From JBGSTR01 sp963707135 (GTDB lineage: Bacteria > Pseudomonadota > Gammaproteobacteria > Chromatiales > Chromatiaceae), in assembly GCA_963707135.1 (NCBI GenBank), contig CAVPOY010000030.1, positions 1 through 32,901 on the forward strand: a stretch of 32,901 nucleotides of DNA. Reading direction: 5' to 3'. Position 1 is the first letter of the stretch; each line of letters opens with the position of its first letter. Under the pieces are notes generated by a model. That model searched no databases, was not told where the DNA came from, and saw only the letters and a list, made by a program, of their open reading frames with translations. The position numbers were made by a program, and so were the translations under genes. Below are positions 1-8,663 of the stretch, in pieces.

Positions 1-37
1 TGGATCCGACAGCCGCGACACAGTTCCCCGCGGGACG

Positions 38-1249
38 TCAAATGACCCGGATTCGGGCGAAACGGCGCTTGCCGACCTGGTAGACCTCGTCGCTGCCCCG
101 CTCGCAGGGCAGACGGGGGTCTTCGATGCGCGCACCGCCGATCCGCACGGCACCCTGGGCGATCATCCGCATCGCCTCGGAGGTGCTGCCGACGAGGCCG
201 GCCTCCTTAAGGACATTGGCGATCTGCAATTTGCCCTCCGCGCCGGCCGTTACCGACACCTCTGGAATATCGCTGGGGAGCTGGCCCCGTTGAAAGCGCG
301 CAACGAAGTCACTCTTCGCCTGCTTGGCGGCGTCCGCCGAGTGAAAGCGCGCCACCATCTCCTGCGCAAGCTCGAACTTGACGTCCCGCGGATTGGCTCC
401 CTCGGCTACCTGCTGGCGCCAGCCGTCGATCGTCGGCATGTCGTGCGCACTTAGCAGCTCGAAATAGCGCCACATCAGGTCGTCGGAGACAGACATGAGC
501 TTGCCGAACATGTCCTCCGGGCTGTCGGTAATCCCGACGTAATTCCCCAGGGATTTAGACATTTTCTGGACACCATCGAGCCCTTCGAGGATCGGTAGCG
601 TGATCACGACCTGCGGTTCCTGTCCGTAGAGCGCCTGGAGATGCCGCCCCATCAACAGGTTGAACTTCTGGTCGGTGCCGCCGAGCTCGACGTCGGCTTG
701 CAGTGCCACCGAGTCGTAGCCCTGGATCAGGGGGTACAGAAACTCATGTATAGCGATGGGTTGGCCGGACCTGTAGCGCTTGGAGAAGTCGTCGCGCTCA
801 AGCATCCGGGCGACCGTGTTTTGCGCGGCCAGCTGAACCAGCCCGGCGGCGCCGAGTTGGTCCATCCATGCGGAGTTGAAAACCACCTCGGTTCGGCGCG
901 GGTCCAGGATGCGAAACACTTGGTCGCGGTAGGTCGCGGCATTGGCCTCGATCTCGTCGCGCGTCAGGGGCTTGCGGGTCGCGCTCTTGCCGGTGGGGTC
1001 GCCGATCAGCCCGGTGAAGTCACCGATAAGGAACAACACCTGGTGGCCCAGCTCCTGGAACTGCCGCAGCTTGTTGATCAGCACGGTGTGGCCGAGGTGC
1101 AGATCCGGTGCGGTCGGGTCGAAACCGGCCTTGACCCTTAGTGGACGTCCGCTGGCCAGTTTCTCTCGAAGCGACTCCTCCAGCAGGATCTCGTCGGTGC
1201 CCCGCTCGATGAGCGCAAGCGACGTCTCCAGCGTCTCCGGTGACGGCAT
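38..1249 (-). CDS. tyrS: Tyrosine--tRNA ligase
   Basis: Charges tRNA-Tyr with tyrosine in the cytoplasm. The 403-residue product has the usual bacterial TyrS length. It shows the class I synthetase HIGH-type motif as HLGHT (about residue 51) within FDPTAPDLHLGHT, the KMSKS loop (about residue 230), and a C-terminal S4-like RNA-binding segment ending in VGKRRFARIRVI. The start ATG is the only strong candidate; the next gene diverges from it after about 170 bp. It lies at the left edge of the window, with 37 bases after the stop and no recognisable gene there. Identification is secure from motifs and full length. Confidence 0.97.
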   Translation of the reverse strand: MPSPETLETSLALIERGTDEILLEESLREKLASGRPLRVKAGFDPTAPDLHLGHTVLINKLRQFQELGHQVLFLIGDFTGLIGDPTGKSATRKPLTRDEIEANAATYRDQVFRILDPRRTEVVFNSAWMDQLGAAGLVQLAAQNTVARMLERDDFSKRYRSGQPIAIHEFLYPLIQGYDSVALQADVELGGTDQKFNLLMGRHLQALYGQEPQVVITLPILEGLDGVQKMSKSLGNYVGITDSPEDMFGKLMSVSDDLMWRYFELLSAHDMPTIDGWRQQVAEGANPRDVKFELAQEMVARFHSADAAKQAKSDFVARFQRGQLPSDIPEVSVTAGAEGKLQIANVLKEAGLVGSTSEAMRMIAQGAVRIGGARIEDPRLPCERGSDEVYQVGKRRFARIRVI

Positions 1250-1422
1250 AATTCGTTCGCCTGACTGATTCGGGATTGGATGCTTCAGGGTACGACGCGG
1301 CCCAGGTGCTCACAAGCCGGTTCACTCGGGCGCGATGGCGAGCGGCTTCCAGAGCGCGGCTGTTTGCGGCTACACTTGCGGCTTGCGAAAGAGCCGGATC
1401 TTTCGCGCCTTGCGGGTCGTTC

Positions 1423-1728
1423 GTGGTGCAGGACTACAAATTCAGACAGAGCGAGATCCGGTCCCGGCGCAGGCCCGCTGCGGGACGCCGGGCGCTCGCC
1501 CTCTTTTTCGCGATCGCGCTAGTCGGGTTGGCGGGCTATGGTGCCTTCATCTGGCTCGCTGACGCCCCGGACGACGCGGCACCGACGCCGGCTGCGACTG
1601 CGGTTCCAGATTCCAATACGATTCCGCTCGCGCTTCCGCCCATGAAGCCGGACACCGGTCCGGCGCCGAGCGCCGGCGAGCAGCGTCCCTCCGGGGCTCA
1701 GGCTCCCGTGGACAACCAGCCCCGGTAG
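1423..1728 (+). CDS. Small membrane-anchored protein with proline-rich tail
   Basis: Unrecognised protein of about 101 residues. A basic N-terminus (VVQDYKFRQSEIRSRRRPAAGRR) is followed by one hydrophobic helix (ALALFFAIALVGLAGYGAFIW), then a low-complexity Ala/Pro-rich tail, so a single-span inner-membrane protein with a periplasmic tail is likely. The reading frame is open back to 1276, but that upstream part is Arg/Ala-rich and non-descript; I prefer the tandem GTG codons at 1423/1426. In many gammaproteobacteria a membrane-anchored M23 peptidase gene diverges from tyrS at this place. This could be a remnant of its N-terminal anchor, but no LysM or M23 domain follows. The start is uncertain and the function unknown. 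Confidence 0.5.
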   Translation: MVQDYKFRQSEIRSRRRPAAGRRALALFFAIALVGLAGYGAFIWLADAPDDAAPTPAATAVPDSNTIPLALPPMKPDTGPAPSAGEQRPSGAQAPVDNQPR

Positions 1729-1790
1729 CCACCCTCTCGAACTCGTTCTCTAAGCCACGATAGCGAGGGACTCTCGCCTCGACGCTGCCC

Positions 1791-2141
1791 TCAAACCGAG
1801 AACGACGAACCGCATCCGCAGGTCGTGGAAGCGTTTGGATTTCGGATCACGAACTGCGCGCCTTGGAGCCCTTCGCTATAGTCGATCTCGGCTCCGGACA
1901 GGTACTGCATGCTCATCGGGTCGACCAGGAGCTTCACGCCGTCGGTCACGATCTCGGTGTCGCCGTCCTGGATCGTTTCGTCGAACGTGAACCCATACTG
2001 GAATCCGGAGCAGCCCCCGCCCTGGATGTAGACACGCAACATCAACCCGGGATTGCCCTCTTCGGCGATGAGCTGCGACACCTTCGTCGCTGCCGCGTGG
2101 GTGAACAACAGGGGTGACTCGATCAATGTCTCTGCGGTCAT
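1791..2141 (-). CDS. erpA: Iron-sulfur cluster insertion protein ErpA
   Basis: A-type carrier that delivers [4Fe-4S] or [2Fe-2S] clusters to apoproteins, such as isoprenoid synthesis enzymes. The HesB/IscA fold signature is complete: GGGCSGFQYGF holds the first cysteine and the C-terminal TTCGCGSSFSV holds the paired CGC cysteines. I chose the internal ATG at 2141 (MTAETLIESP), which matches where ErpA proteins begin. An ATG at 2168 would add nine residues but sits after a T-run with no ribosome site. It is downstream of the DUF6776 gene on the same strand. In many gammaproteobacteria a bactofilin gene lies between these two; it is absent here. Confidence 0.94.
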   Translation of the reverse strand: MTAETLIESPLLFTHAAATKVSQLIAEEGNPGLMLRVYIQGGGCSGFQYGFTFDETIQDGDTEIVTDGVKLLVDPMSMQYLSGAEIDYSEGLQGAQFVIRNPNASTTCGCGSSFSV

Positions 2142-2276
2142 GGCGTGCTCGCTCTCGGTTTCTATCATTAAAAAAACGTGCGTCCGAGGGGCCGAATGTT
2201 CAAGCGCCCCACGAAAACAGCGGCGCCTCGCCTCGCGGTGGGCGCAGCCTGACGAGCACCGTCACAGGCTCCGCGC

Positions 2277-2990
2277 TCAGGGCGACTCGGGCGTCCAGGG
2301 AAACGACTCGGTCGTCGGAAGAAGCTGCTCGTTCTCCGGCTTGATCTCGACCACGAGGCCCTGGGGCTCGAACCCCTCCGGCAGCGCGAACGTTCCCTGG
2401 ATGCTCTGAAAGTGCTCGAAGTCCATGTCGAGCCGATTGGGCTCGGCGACCGGCAGGTCACTCAAGCTGAGGCGCGCGGGCGCGCCCTCCTGCTGACCCT
2501 CGATCCGCATTTCTATGCGGCCCTTGGACGCGTCGAGGGTCGGCACCAGCTGGGTGATCGTAAAGGCGTAGCGGTAATCCCGCGGCGTATCCCCGATAGT
2601 CAGCCGTAGGTCATTGACACGTACGGCCCCCTTCCCGCCGTCCTGCACCAGGCGCTTCAGGTAGGAGTTGTCCTTGGACAGCGTGAGGCGCTCGTCCTGT
2701 GCCCGCTTCAGCTGGTCAGCCAGCGAACGGTTTGCCTCCCGGTCGATCTGCTGCGTCCGCTCCAATACTGTCCGCTGCTGGTAGAGCGAGGCGACCTCGT
2801 CGCGCACGGCGTCGCGCTCGGCGACGCATTCATCGCTACGCCGCACGTGAGCGGCGACCTCTGCCGACAGGGTCGTGCTCACCCGCGCTTGGCCGAGCTC
2901 GAATCCTACCCAGAATGTCCCGGCCAGAAGGACGGCGTAAATCCCAAGCGCCAGCATGCGCCGGGCGATGCGCCGGAAGGTGTCGCTCAC
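2277..2990 (-). CDS. DUF6776-type membrane-anchored coiled-coil protein
   Basis: A 237-residue protein of unknown function. After a short basic N-terminus there is one hydrophobic segment (about residues 12-30), then a long heptad-like charged region (about 40-130, e.g. LYQQRTVLERTQQIDREANR) that should form a coiled coil. A compact C-terminal beta-rich domain follows, ending near PEGFEPQGLVVEIKPENEQ. This architecture and the position between argC and erpA match the gammaproteobacterial family called DUF6776, often next to a bactofilin. The start is GTG (MSDTFRRIARR). The envelope location is inferred from the single membrane span. Confidence 0.8.
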   Translation of the reverse strand: MSDTFRRIARRMLALGIYAVLLAGTFWVGFELGQARVSTTLSAEVAAHVRRSDECVAERDAVRDEVASLYQQRTVLERTQQIDREANRSLADQLKRAQDERLTLSKDNSYLKRLVQDGGKGAVRVNDLRLTIGDTPRDYRYAFTITQLVPTLDASKGRIEMRIEGQQEGAPARLSLSDLPVAEPNRLDMDFEHFQSIQGTFALPEGFEPQGLVVEIKPENEQLLPTTESFPWTPESP

Positions 2991-3111
2991 GGCCGACTAA
3001 GCCCTAATGTCCGGCTCGCGAGACACCGACAGACCTGGCACCGGATGGAGCCTGCCAGCTTCACCGGAACGCCTTAGCCGTCGCGCCTGCCGGCATGCTG
3101 GCTCGCTCCGG

Positions 3112-4143
3112 TCAGGGCAGAAGCGCCACGGCACCGAGTCCGGTCGTCTCCTCGAGACCGAGCATCAGGTTCATGTTCTGCACCGCCTGCCCGGCCGCCC
3201 CCTTGACCAGATTGTCGATGACGGACTGCACCACCACCACGTCCGAGTCAGAGACTCGAGCGGCGGCGATGCGGCAGACATTCCCGCCCCTCACGGACCG
3301 GGTATCCGGGTGCGAGCCCCCCGGCATCAGATCGACGAAGGCCTCGCCCCGGTAGTGGTTCGAGAAAATGCCGTCCAGGTCGGCGCCTGGGTCCGTCAGC
3401 CGCGCATACAGGGTCGCCTCGATTCCCCGAATCATGGGCACCAGATGGGGCACGAAGGTCAGGCTCGCCGAAGCACCGGTAAACTGGGCCAGGTTCTGCG
3501 TGATCTCCGGCAGATGACGATGGCCGCTCACCGAGTAGGCCTTGAAGCTCTCGCCGACCTCCGCCATCAACAGCCCCGTCGCGGCCTTACGGCCGGCACC
3601 GCTCACGCCCGATTTGGCGTCCGCGATCAGCCAGGATCGATCCACGGCGCCGGCGGCCAGCAGCGGCACCAGGCCCAGCGTCACCGCCGTCGGGTAACAG
3701 CCCGGATTCGCGACCAGGCGGGCCCCGCGTACGGCCGCACGATTGAGTTCGGGAAGACCGTAGACGGCCTCGGCCAGCAGGTCCGGGCAGGCGTGCGGCA
3801 TCCCATACCAGCGTTCCCAGACCTCCGGGTCCCGGAGCCGGAAATCTGCCGCCAGGTCGACCACCCGAACGCCCCGTTCCAGAAGCCCCGGCACCATCTG
3901 CATGGCGGTGCCGTTCGGCGTCGCAAAGAACACCAGATCGCACTCACCGAGGGCGGCCGCGTCCGGTTCCGTGAAGCTCAGATCGAGCAGACCGCGCAAG
4001 TGCGGGAACAGGTCCGCAACAGCGGTCCCCGCTTCGGCCCGCGACGTGATGACCGCTAGCTGGACCGCCGGATGTCGCACCAGGATCCGCAGCAGCTCGG
4101 CGCCCGTATAGCCCGTGCCTCCGACAATGCCAACCCTAGCCAT
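3112..4143 (-). CDS. argC: N-acetyl-gamma-glutamyl-phosphate reductase
   Basis: NADPH-dependent reduction of N-acetylglutamyl-5-phosphate to N-acetylglutamate semialdehyde, the third step of arginine synthesis. The product has 343 residues, the normal length for the long-form ArgC. The N-terminal Rossmann motif is VGIVGGTGYTGAELLRIL. The active-site cysteine lies in NPGCYPTAVTLGL, and the conserved SVSGHRHLPEI and FVPHLVPMIRGI segments are present. A GAGGT ribosome site lies nine bases before the ATG. No other arg genes are in the window, consistent with scattered arg genes in gammaproteobacteria. Confidence 0.97.
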   Translation of the reverse strand: MARVGIVGGTGYTGAELLRILVRHPAVQLAVITSRAEAGTAVADLFPHLRGLLDLSFTEPDAAALGECDLVFFATPNGTAMQMVPGLLERGVRVVDLAADFRLRDPEVWERWYGMPHACPDLLAEAVYGLPELNRAAVRGARLVANPGCYPTAVTLGLVPLLAAGAVDRSWLIADAKSGVSGAGRKAATGLLMAEVGESFKAYSVSGHRHLPEITQNLAQFTGASASLTFVPHLVPMIRGIEATLYARLTDPGADLDGIFSNHYRGEAFVDLMPGGSHPDTRSVRGGNVCRIAAARVSDSDVVVVQSVIDNLVKGAAGQAVQNMNLMLGLEETTGLGAVALLP

Positions 4144-4327
4144 CGAGCGACCTCGTTCGATACGCGCCCGCCGGCGGCATACGTCTGAACGGCATCAGAT
4201 TCCTCGTAAGGCTAAACGCCGGGCGATGGGCCCGTATGTCCGACCGTTGCCGCGGACTCGGCGACACCGATACCGGCCGCGGGCGGACGCATTGGAGCCG
4301 CCCCGCAACGGATCCGAGCGGGGGCGA

Positions 4328-4693
4328 TCAGGAACAGCCGCCGCCGGACGATGAACCGCAGCTGCCGCAGCCGCCGCCCATCTGCGGCAGGTTGTTGAAC
4401 ACGAAGGTAGCCTGCCCGTCGCCCCGATCGACGAAGTCGATCTCGACACCGCGCAGGTACTCGAGCGTACCGTCATCGACGACGACCTTGAAGCCCTCGC
4501 AGGAAAGAACACCGTCGTCGTCGTTGATGGTGTCGGTGAAGGTCATACCGAATGAGATACCGCTGCAACCGCCCGGGGTCGCAAAGACGCGCACACCCTG
4601 GACGTTGTCGTCCACCTGGTCGAACAGCTCGCTCATCTTGGCCTGAGCGGGCGTTGTCAGGGTCAGCTCGGTATTGGACAGAGATGCAGACAT
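4328..4693 (-). CDS. IscA/HesB-family A-type iron-sulfur carrier with Cys-rich tail
   Basis: A 121-residue member of the HesB/IscA family, distinct from the ErpA in the same window. The core GGCSGISFGMTFTD carries the first cysteine. The C-terminus is unusually glycine- and cysteine-rich (GGGCGSCGSSSGGGCS), giving CxxC plus one further cysteine rather than the canonical CGC. A role in holding or transferring Fe-S clusters is inferred from the family. It lies upstream of argC on the same strand (184-bp gap) and after the DUF5063 gene (87-bp gap), so a loose transcription unit is possible. No strong ribosome site is seen. An exact subfamily name cannot be given from sequence alone. Confidence 0.85.
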   Translation of the reverse strand: MSASLSNTELTLTTPAQAKMSELFDQVDDNVQGVRVFATPGGCSGISFGMTFTDTINDDDGVLSCEGFKVVVDDGTLEYLRGVEIDFVDRGDGQATFVFNNLPQMGGGCGSCGSSSGGGCS

Positions 4694-4780
4694 GGTCGTC
4701 GTGGCTCGCTACGAATAAAAATGACCCAGTAATTTACCAGAGAAGCCCGCGGAAGTTCCAGTGGGGAATGACCGCGCGGC

Positions 4781-5377
4781 TCAGTCGATCTGACCCTGAG
4801 CGACAAGGCACGAAAGGTGGCGCTCCGCATCCACCAGATGCCTGGCCCAATGGCAGTCGTAGCCCAGGCACCAGGCATCTAGGGCGCGCTGCGGATCGGC
4901 GTCGAACATCCGCAAGCCGTACTTGAGCTCGCAGTAGATATCCGTCAGGTCGTCCGCCAGACTACCCGACATCGCGTCCTCGCCTTCCTGCGCGCAGTCG
5001 AATTCGAGCCAGTAGGCGTCCCGCTCGGCCAGCAGCTCGCGCAGATGGGAGAAAAGCTCGAACCGCGCGTCCAGATCCACCGGGAACATGTGCTCCCCCC
5101 GCGACGCCGGCGGGTCGACCGAGGTCATGGCGGCCTGGAGGCGCGGAAGCGTCGAGGCCACGTCGCGCAGCCAACCGTTACGGCCGCCATCGGATCCATC
5201 GATCAGGTCGCAAAAGCGCCGGGCAATGCTGACGAGTTCCTCGGCGTTCGACTCGCAGGGGAAGGTGGGATCATTCATCGCATTCACGCAGTAATTGCTC
5301 GAGGTATGACCGACCATGCGTGCGGGGCTTGCGCTCACTCTGTCGAGCCGTAGCGGCGAATCCTGGTCAAGGCTCAC
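4781..5377 (-). CDS. DUF5063 domain-containing protein
   Basis: A 198-residue acidic, mostly helical protein of unknown function. The tail contains DIYCELKYGLRMFD and WCLGYDCHWARHLVDAERHL, typical of the DUF5063 family that often neighbours rubredoxin in gammaproteobacteria. The GTG at 5377 begins three bases after the rubredoxin stop, with a GAGG site eight bases upstream, so translational coupling is likely. Internal ATGs at residues 21 and 34 (the latter starting MNDPTFPCESNAEEL, where family similarity probably begins) are alternative starts. The enzymatic role is not evident, and no catalytic motif was recognised. Confidence 0.78.
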   Translation of the reverse strand: MSLDQDSPLRLDRVSASPARMVGHTSSNYCVNAMNDPTFPCESNAEELVSIARRFCDLIDGSDGGRNGWLRDVASTLPRLQAAMTSVDPPASRGEHMFPVDLDARFELFSHLRELLAERDAYWLEFDCAQEGEDAMSGSLADDLTDIYCELKYGLRMFDADPQRALDAWCLGYDCHWARHLVDAERHLSCLVAQGQID

Positions 5378-5380
5378 GGA

Positions 5381-5545
5381 TCAGACCTCAACCATTTCGA
5401 AGTCTTCCTTGCCGGCACCGCACTCGGGACACTTCCAGTTTAGCGGGACATCGTCCCAACGGGTGCCCGGCGCTATCCCATCATCCGGCCAGCCCTTCGC
5501 CTCGTCATAGATAAGTCCGCAAATCACGCACATATAAGTCTTCAT
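5381..5545 (-). CDS. Rubredoxin
   Basis: A 54-residue rubredoxin. The translation starts MKTYMCVICGLIYDEAKGW and ends in EDFEMVEV. The four iron ligands are in the two knuckles CVICG and CPECG, with the family's GTRWDDVP segment between them. A single Fe(SCys)4 centre makes it a small cytoplasmic one-electron carrier. It precedes the DUF5063 gene by three bases and diverges from thiD, an arrangement seen in many gammaproteobacteria. The electron-transfer partner cannot be told from this window. Confidence 0.95.
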   Translation of the reverse strand: MKTYMCVICGLIYDEAKGWPDDGIAPGTRWDDVPLNWKCPECGAGKEDFEMVEV

Positions 5546-5854
5546 CGTTCATTCCTCTGCTGCATTACGGACTCCGAGAGGCGCTCACGAATCAACCCCG
5601 CGAAAATTCCAGGGGCGGAAGTCTGGGTATGACACCTGCTTTTCAACTCGACCAGGGCCGCCCCGGTTGCGTCCCGGATGCATTCCCCATCAAGATTCGC
5701 TACCGAAGCGCGCGCCCGATGGTCAGTCGAACCGCGCGGGTCGCCCGAGACTTCGAGCAACCAACACCCTACTCTGAGGCACCGGTCGTGCGGGGACGAC
5801 CAAGATCCCGGTGTCCTGCCCCGTCCGCCATGACCCCGTGAATAGGCAACAGTA
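5546..5854. other. Intergenic region between rubredoxin and thiD
   Basis: This 309-bp divergent spacer should contain the promoters for the rubredoxin operon and for thiD. Small open frames occur on both strands but none has a ribosome site or recognisable product. I looked for a TPP riboswitch because thiD follows and saw no THI-box core. Nothing else identified. Confidence 0.5.
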
Positions 5855-6661
5855 ATGAGCGAATCCCCAGATCGCCCCGTCGTTCTCTGCGTTGGGGGGC
5901 ACGACCCCAGCGGCGGCGCCGGAATCCTGGCCGACGCGGAGGCGATCCGGGCGGCCGGAGCCTTCCCGGTGACGGTCGTCAGCGCGCTGACGGACCAGGA
6001 CACCTGCGGGATTCGCCGGCTTTACCCGCAACCGGCGGAGCAGGTGGAGGCCCAGTGCCGCGCGCTGCTCGAGGACAGCAAGCCGCGGGCGCTCAAGATC
6101 GGGCTTATCGGCAGCTCCCGAATCGTTCGGGTATTGAACGGCCTGATCGACGAGCACCCCGGTCTGCCCCTGGTGCTCGACCCTGTCCTCGCCTCCGGGG
6201 CCGGCCAGCAGGTCGTCGACGCCGCGCTGTTGAACCAGATCAAGCACAATCTCGTCCGGCGAAGCACGCTGATCACGCCGAATCTGCCCGAGGCCTGCAC
6301 GCTCGCGGATTCCGGGGAGCCCTCGCAATGCGCGCGGCGCCTGCTGGCCGCCGGCGCCCGCTGGGTCCTGATCACCGGCACCCACGACGAAACGCCGAAT
6401 GTCGTGAACCGGCTATTCGGTGCCGACGGCTCGATGCAGGAATGGGACTGGCCCCGCCTTCCCGACGATTATCACGGTTCCGGCTGCACACTTGCGAGTG
6501 CCATCGCGGCCCGGCTGGCACTCGGCAAGGGCATGATCGAGGCCGTCGGCGAAGCGCAGGCCTATACCTGGGAGTGCCTGAACCGGGCGCTCCGAACCGG
6601 GCGCTGCCAGCTCATACCGGATCGGCTACACGGGCTCAACCGGGAAGAACCGGCTTCGTGA
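5855..6661 (+). CDS. thiD: Hydroxymethylpyrimidine/phosphomethylpyrimidine kinase
   Basis: Phosphorylates HMP and HMP-phosphate to HMP-pyrophosphate for thiamine synthesis. The 268-residue ribokinase-fold protein shows the N-terminal substrate loop GGHDPSGGAGILAD, the KIGLIGS segment, the LDPVLASGAG motif, and the C-terminal anion hole and catalytic region GSGCTLASAIAA. It is the first gene of a tightly packed thiD-thiE-hemL run: its TGA overlaps the GTG of thiE. The ATG start matches the family N-terminus. Confidence 0.95.
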   Translation: MSESPDRPVVLCVGGHDPSGGAGILADAEAIRAAGAFPVTVVSALTDQDTCGIRRLYPQPAEQVEAQCRALLEDSKPRALKIGLIGSSRIVRVLNGLIDEHPGLPLVLDPVLASGAGQQVVDAALLNQIKHNLVRRSTLITPNLPEACTLADSGEPSQCARRLLAAGARWVLITGTHDETPNVVNRLFGADGSMQEWDWPRLPDDYHGSGCTLASAIAARLALGKGMIEAVGEAQAYTWECLNRALRTGRCQLIPDRLHGLNREEPAS

Positions 6662-7296
6662 GGGAGCGGATCGGCGGACTCTACGCGATCACGCCCGAGT
6701 CGCCCCCGCCCGGGCATTCGATGGTCAGCGCGGCGGAGGAGGCGATTCGGGGCGGCGCCCGGCTGATCCAGTACCGGGACAAGGGCGGGGATGCCCGCAA
6801 ACGGCGCGACTCGGCGGCGGCCCTGGTCGCGCTGTGCCGAACGGCGGGCGTGCCGCTGATCATCAACGACGACGTCGAGCTCACGCTGCAGGTCGGAGCG
6901 GACGGCGTCCATCTCGGGCTCCACGACGGTGATCCGCTAGAGGCTCGGACGCGGCTCGGCCCCGGCGCGATCCTCGGCGTCTCCTGCTACGACGACCTGG
7001 AGCTGGCCGTCGAGGCCGAACGGGCCGGCGCGAGCTACGTGGCCTTCGGCAGCTTCTTTCCGTCAGCGACCAAGCCGGGAGCCGTGAGGCCGCCCTTGGC
7101 ATTGCTGACCCGGGCCCGCCAGCGACTGGGCCTGCCGCTGGTTGCGATCGGCGGGATCACGCCAGAGAATGCGGGCTCGCTGATCGCGGCCGGAGCCCAC
7201 GCGATCGCCGTCGTCTCAGGCGTCTTCGAGGCGTCCGACATCGCCGCGGCCGCCGGCGTCTACGCGTGCCTGTTCCCAACGGAGGACCCCAGATGA
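6658..7296 (+). CDS. thiE: Thiamine-phosphate synthase
   Basis: Condenses HMP-pyrophosphate with thiazole phosphate to give thiamine phosphate. The frame is open far upstream inside thiD, but the real start is the GTG at 6658, overlapping the thiD stop (GTGA) and giving a 212-residue protein beginning RERIGGLYAITPE. Family marks: IQYRDKGGD (substrate loop), IINDDVELTLQVGADGVHLG, GVSCYDDLELA, FGSFFPSATKPGA, and the phosphate-binding IGGITPENAGSLIAAGAHAI. The stop overlaps the hemL start (ATGA). Co-translation with thiD is likely. Confidence 0.94.
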   Translation: MRERIGGLYAITPESPPPGHSMVSAAEEAIRGGARLIQYRDKGGDARKRRDSAAALVALCRTAGVPLIINDDVELTLQVGADGVHLGLHDGDPLEARTRLGPGAILGVSCYDDLELAVEAERAGASYVAFGSFFPSATKPGAVRPPLALLTRARQRLGLPLVAIGGITPENAGSLIAAGAHAIAVVSGVFEASDIAAAAGVYACLFPTEDPR

Positions 7297-8585
7297 GCCG
7301 ATCCCACGACCTCTTCGAAGCGGCCCAGCGCCACATCCCGGGAGGCGTCAACTCGCCGGTGCGCGCCTTTCGCGGCGTGGGCGGCGATCCGGTCTTCGTC
7401 GAGCGCGCCTCGGGCCCCTATCTGTTCGACGCGGACGGCAAGCGTTACCTGGACTACGTGGGCTCCTGGGGGCCGATGATCCTGGGGCATGCCCACCCGG
7501 CGGTACTGGATGCGGTCCGGGAACGCATCGCGATGGGTCTGTCCTTCGGCGCGCCGACCGAGCTCGAGACGATGATGGCGGACAAGATCTGCGAGTTGGT
7601 GCCGAGCATGGACCTGGTGCGCATGGTCAGTTCGGGCACCGAGGCCACCATGAGCGCGGTGCGTCTCGCCCGCGGCTTCACGGGTCGCGACAAGATCGTC
7701 AAGTTCGAGGGCTGCTACCACGGTCATGTGGACTCGCTGCTGGTCAAGGCCGGCTCCGGTGCGCTGACCCTCGGCGAGCCCAGCTCGCCGGGGGTCCCGG
7801 CGGCCCTCGCGGAGCTGACGTTGACCCTGCGCTACAACGATCTGGACCAGGTGCGCGATACCTTCCGACGCGTCGGGTCGGATATCGCCTGCATCATCGT
7901 CGAGCCGGTCGCCGGCAACATGAACTGCATACCGCCGGTTCCCGGTTTTCTCGAGGGCCTGCGCGAGGTCTGCGACCGCCACGGTACCGTGCTGATCTTC
8001 GACGAGGTCATGACCGGCTTCCGGGTCGCCCGCGGCGGCGCCCAGGAGCTCTATGGCATCATCCCGGACCTCACCGCACTCGGAAAGATCATTGGGGGCG
8101 GCATGCCGGTCGGCGCCTTTGGCGGACGGCGTGAGATCATGGAGCGCATCTCCCCGCTGGGCCCCGTCTATCAGGCCGGGACCCTGTCCGGAAACCCGAT
8201 CGCAATGGCCGCCGGACTGAAGACCCTGGAGCTGCTCTGTGAGCCGCTGTTCTACGACCGGATCGGCTCCAAGACCCGCGGCCTGGTCGAGGGCATGGTC
8301 GAGCGCGCGACCAGGGCGGGGGTACCCTTGTCGGCGAACCGCGCCGGGGGCATGTTCGGCCTGTTCTTCACCGGCGCGGCCCGGGTCACCAACTACGAGC
8401 AGGCGACCGGCTGCGATCAGGACCAGTTCCGTGCCTTCTTCCACGGCATGCTCGAGCGCGGCGTCTACCTCGCGCCGTCCGCGTTCGAGGCCGGGTTCGT
8501 CTCCATCGCCCACGGAGACGAGCAGATCCAGGCCACGCTGGACGCCGCCGCCGATGTCTTCGCGGGGCTCGCCGGCCGCGTCTGA
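7293..8585 (+). CDS. hemL: Glutamate-1-semialdehyde 2,1-aminomutase
   Basis: PLP-dependent aminomutase that makes 5-aminolevulinate in the C5 tetrapyrrole pathway. The start is ATG 7293, overlapping the thiE stop, giving 430 residues (MSRSHDLFEAAQRHIPGGVN). Visible features: GVNSPVRAFRGVGG, DYVGSWGPMILGHAHP, the phosphate-binding SSGTEATMSAVRLARG, FEGCYHGH, LIFDEVMTGFRV, and the PLP lysine in ALGKIIGGGMPVGAFGG. Length and motifs are canonical. Downstream, near 8620-8645, a G/C-rich hairpin-like stretch lies before the next gene, but it lacks a T-run. Confidence 0.97.
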   Translation: MSRSHDLFEAAQRHIPGGVNSPVRAFRGVGGDPVFVERASGPYLFDADGKRYLDYVGSWGPMILGHAHPAVLDAVRERIAMGLSFGAPTELETMMADKICELVPSMDLVRMVSSGTEATMSAVRLARGFTGRDKIVKFEGCYHGHVDSLLVKAGSGALTLGEPSSPGVPAALAELTLTLRYNDLDQVRDTFRRVGSDIACIIVEPVAGNMNCIPPVPGFLEGLREVCDRHGTVLIFDEVMTGFRVARGGAQELYGIIPDLTALGKIIGGGMPVGAFGGRREIMERISPLGPVYQAGTLSGNPIAMAAGLKTLELLCEPLFYDRIGSKTRGLVEGMVERATRAGVPLSANRAGGMFGLFFTGAARVTNYEQATGCDQDQFRAFFHGMLERGVYLAPSAFEAGFVSIAHGDEQIQATLDAAADVFAGLAGRV

Positions 8586-8663
8586 GTCGGTCCATGGGCA
8601 CACGCGACCAGGGTAAACCGGGCGGGGGCTCCTGCCCCCCTCCCCGACGCTGAGGTCCACCGG

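Noticed and set aside
5546..5854. TPP riboswitch before thiD
   Set aside because: No recognisable THI-box core or helix arrangement in the spacer.
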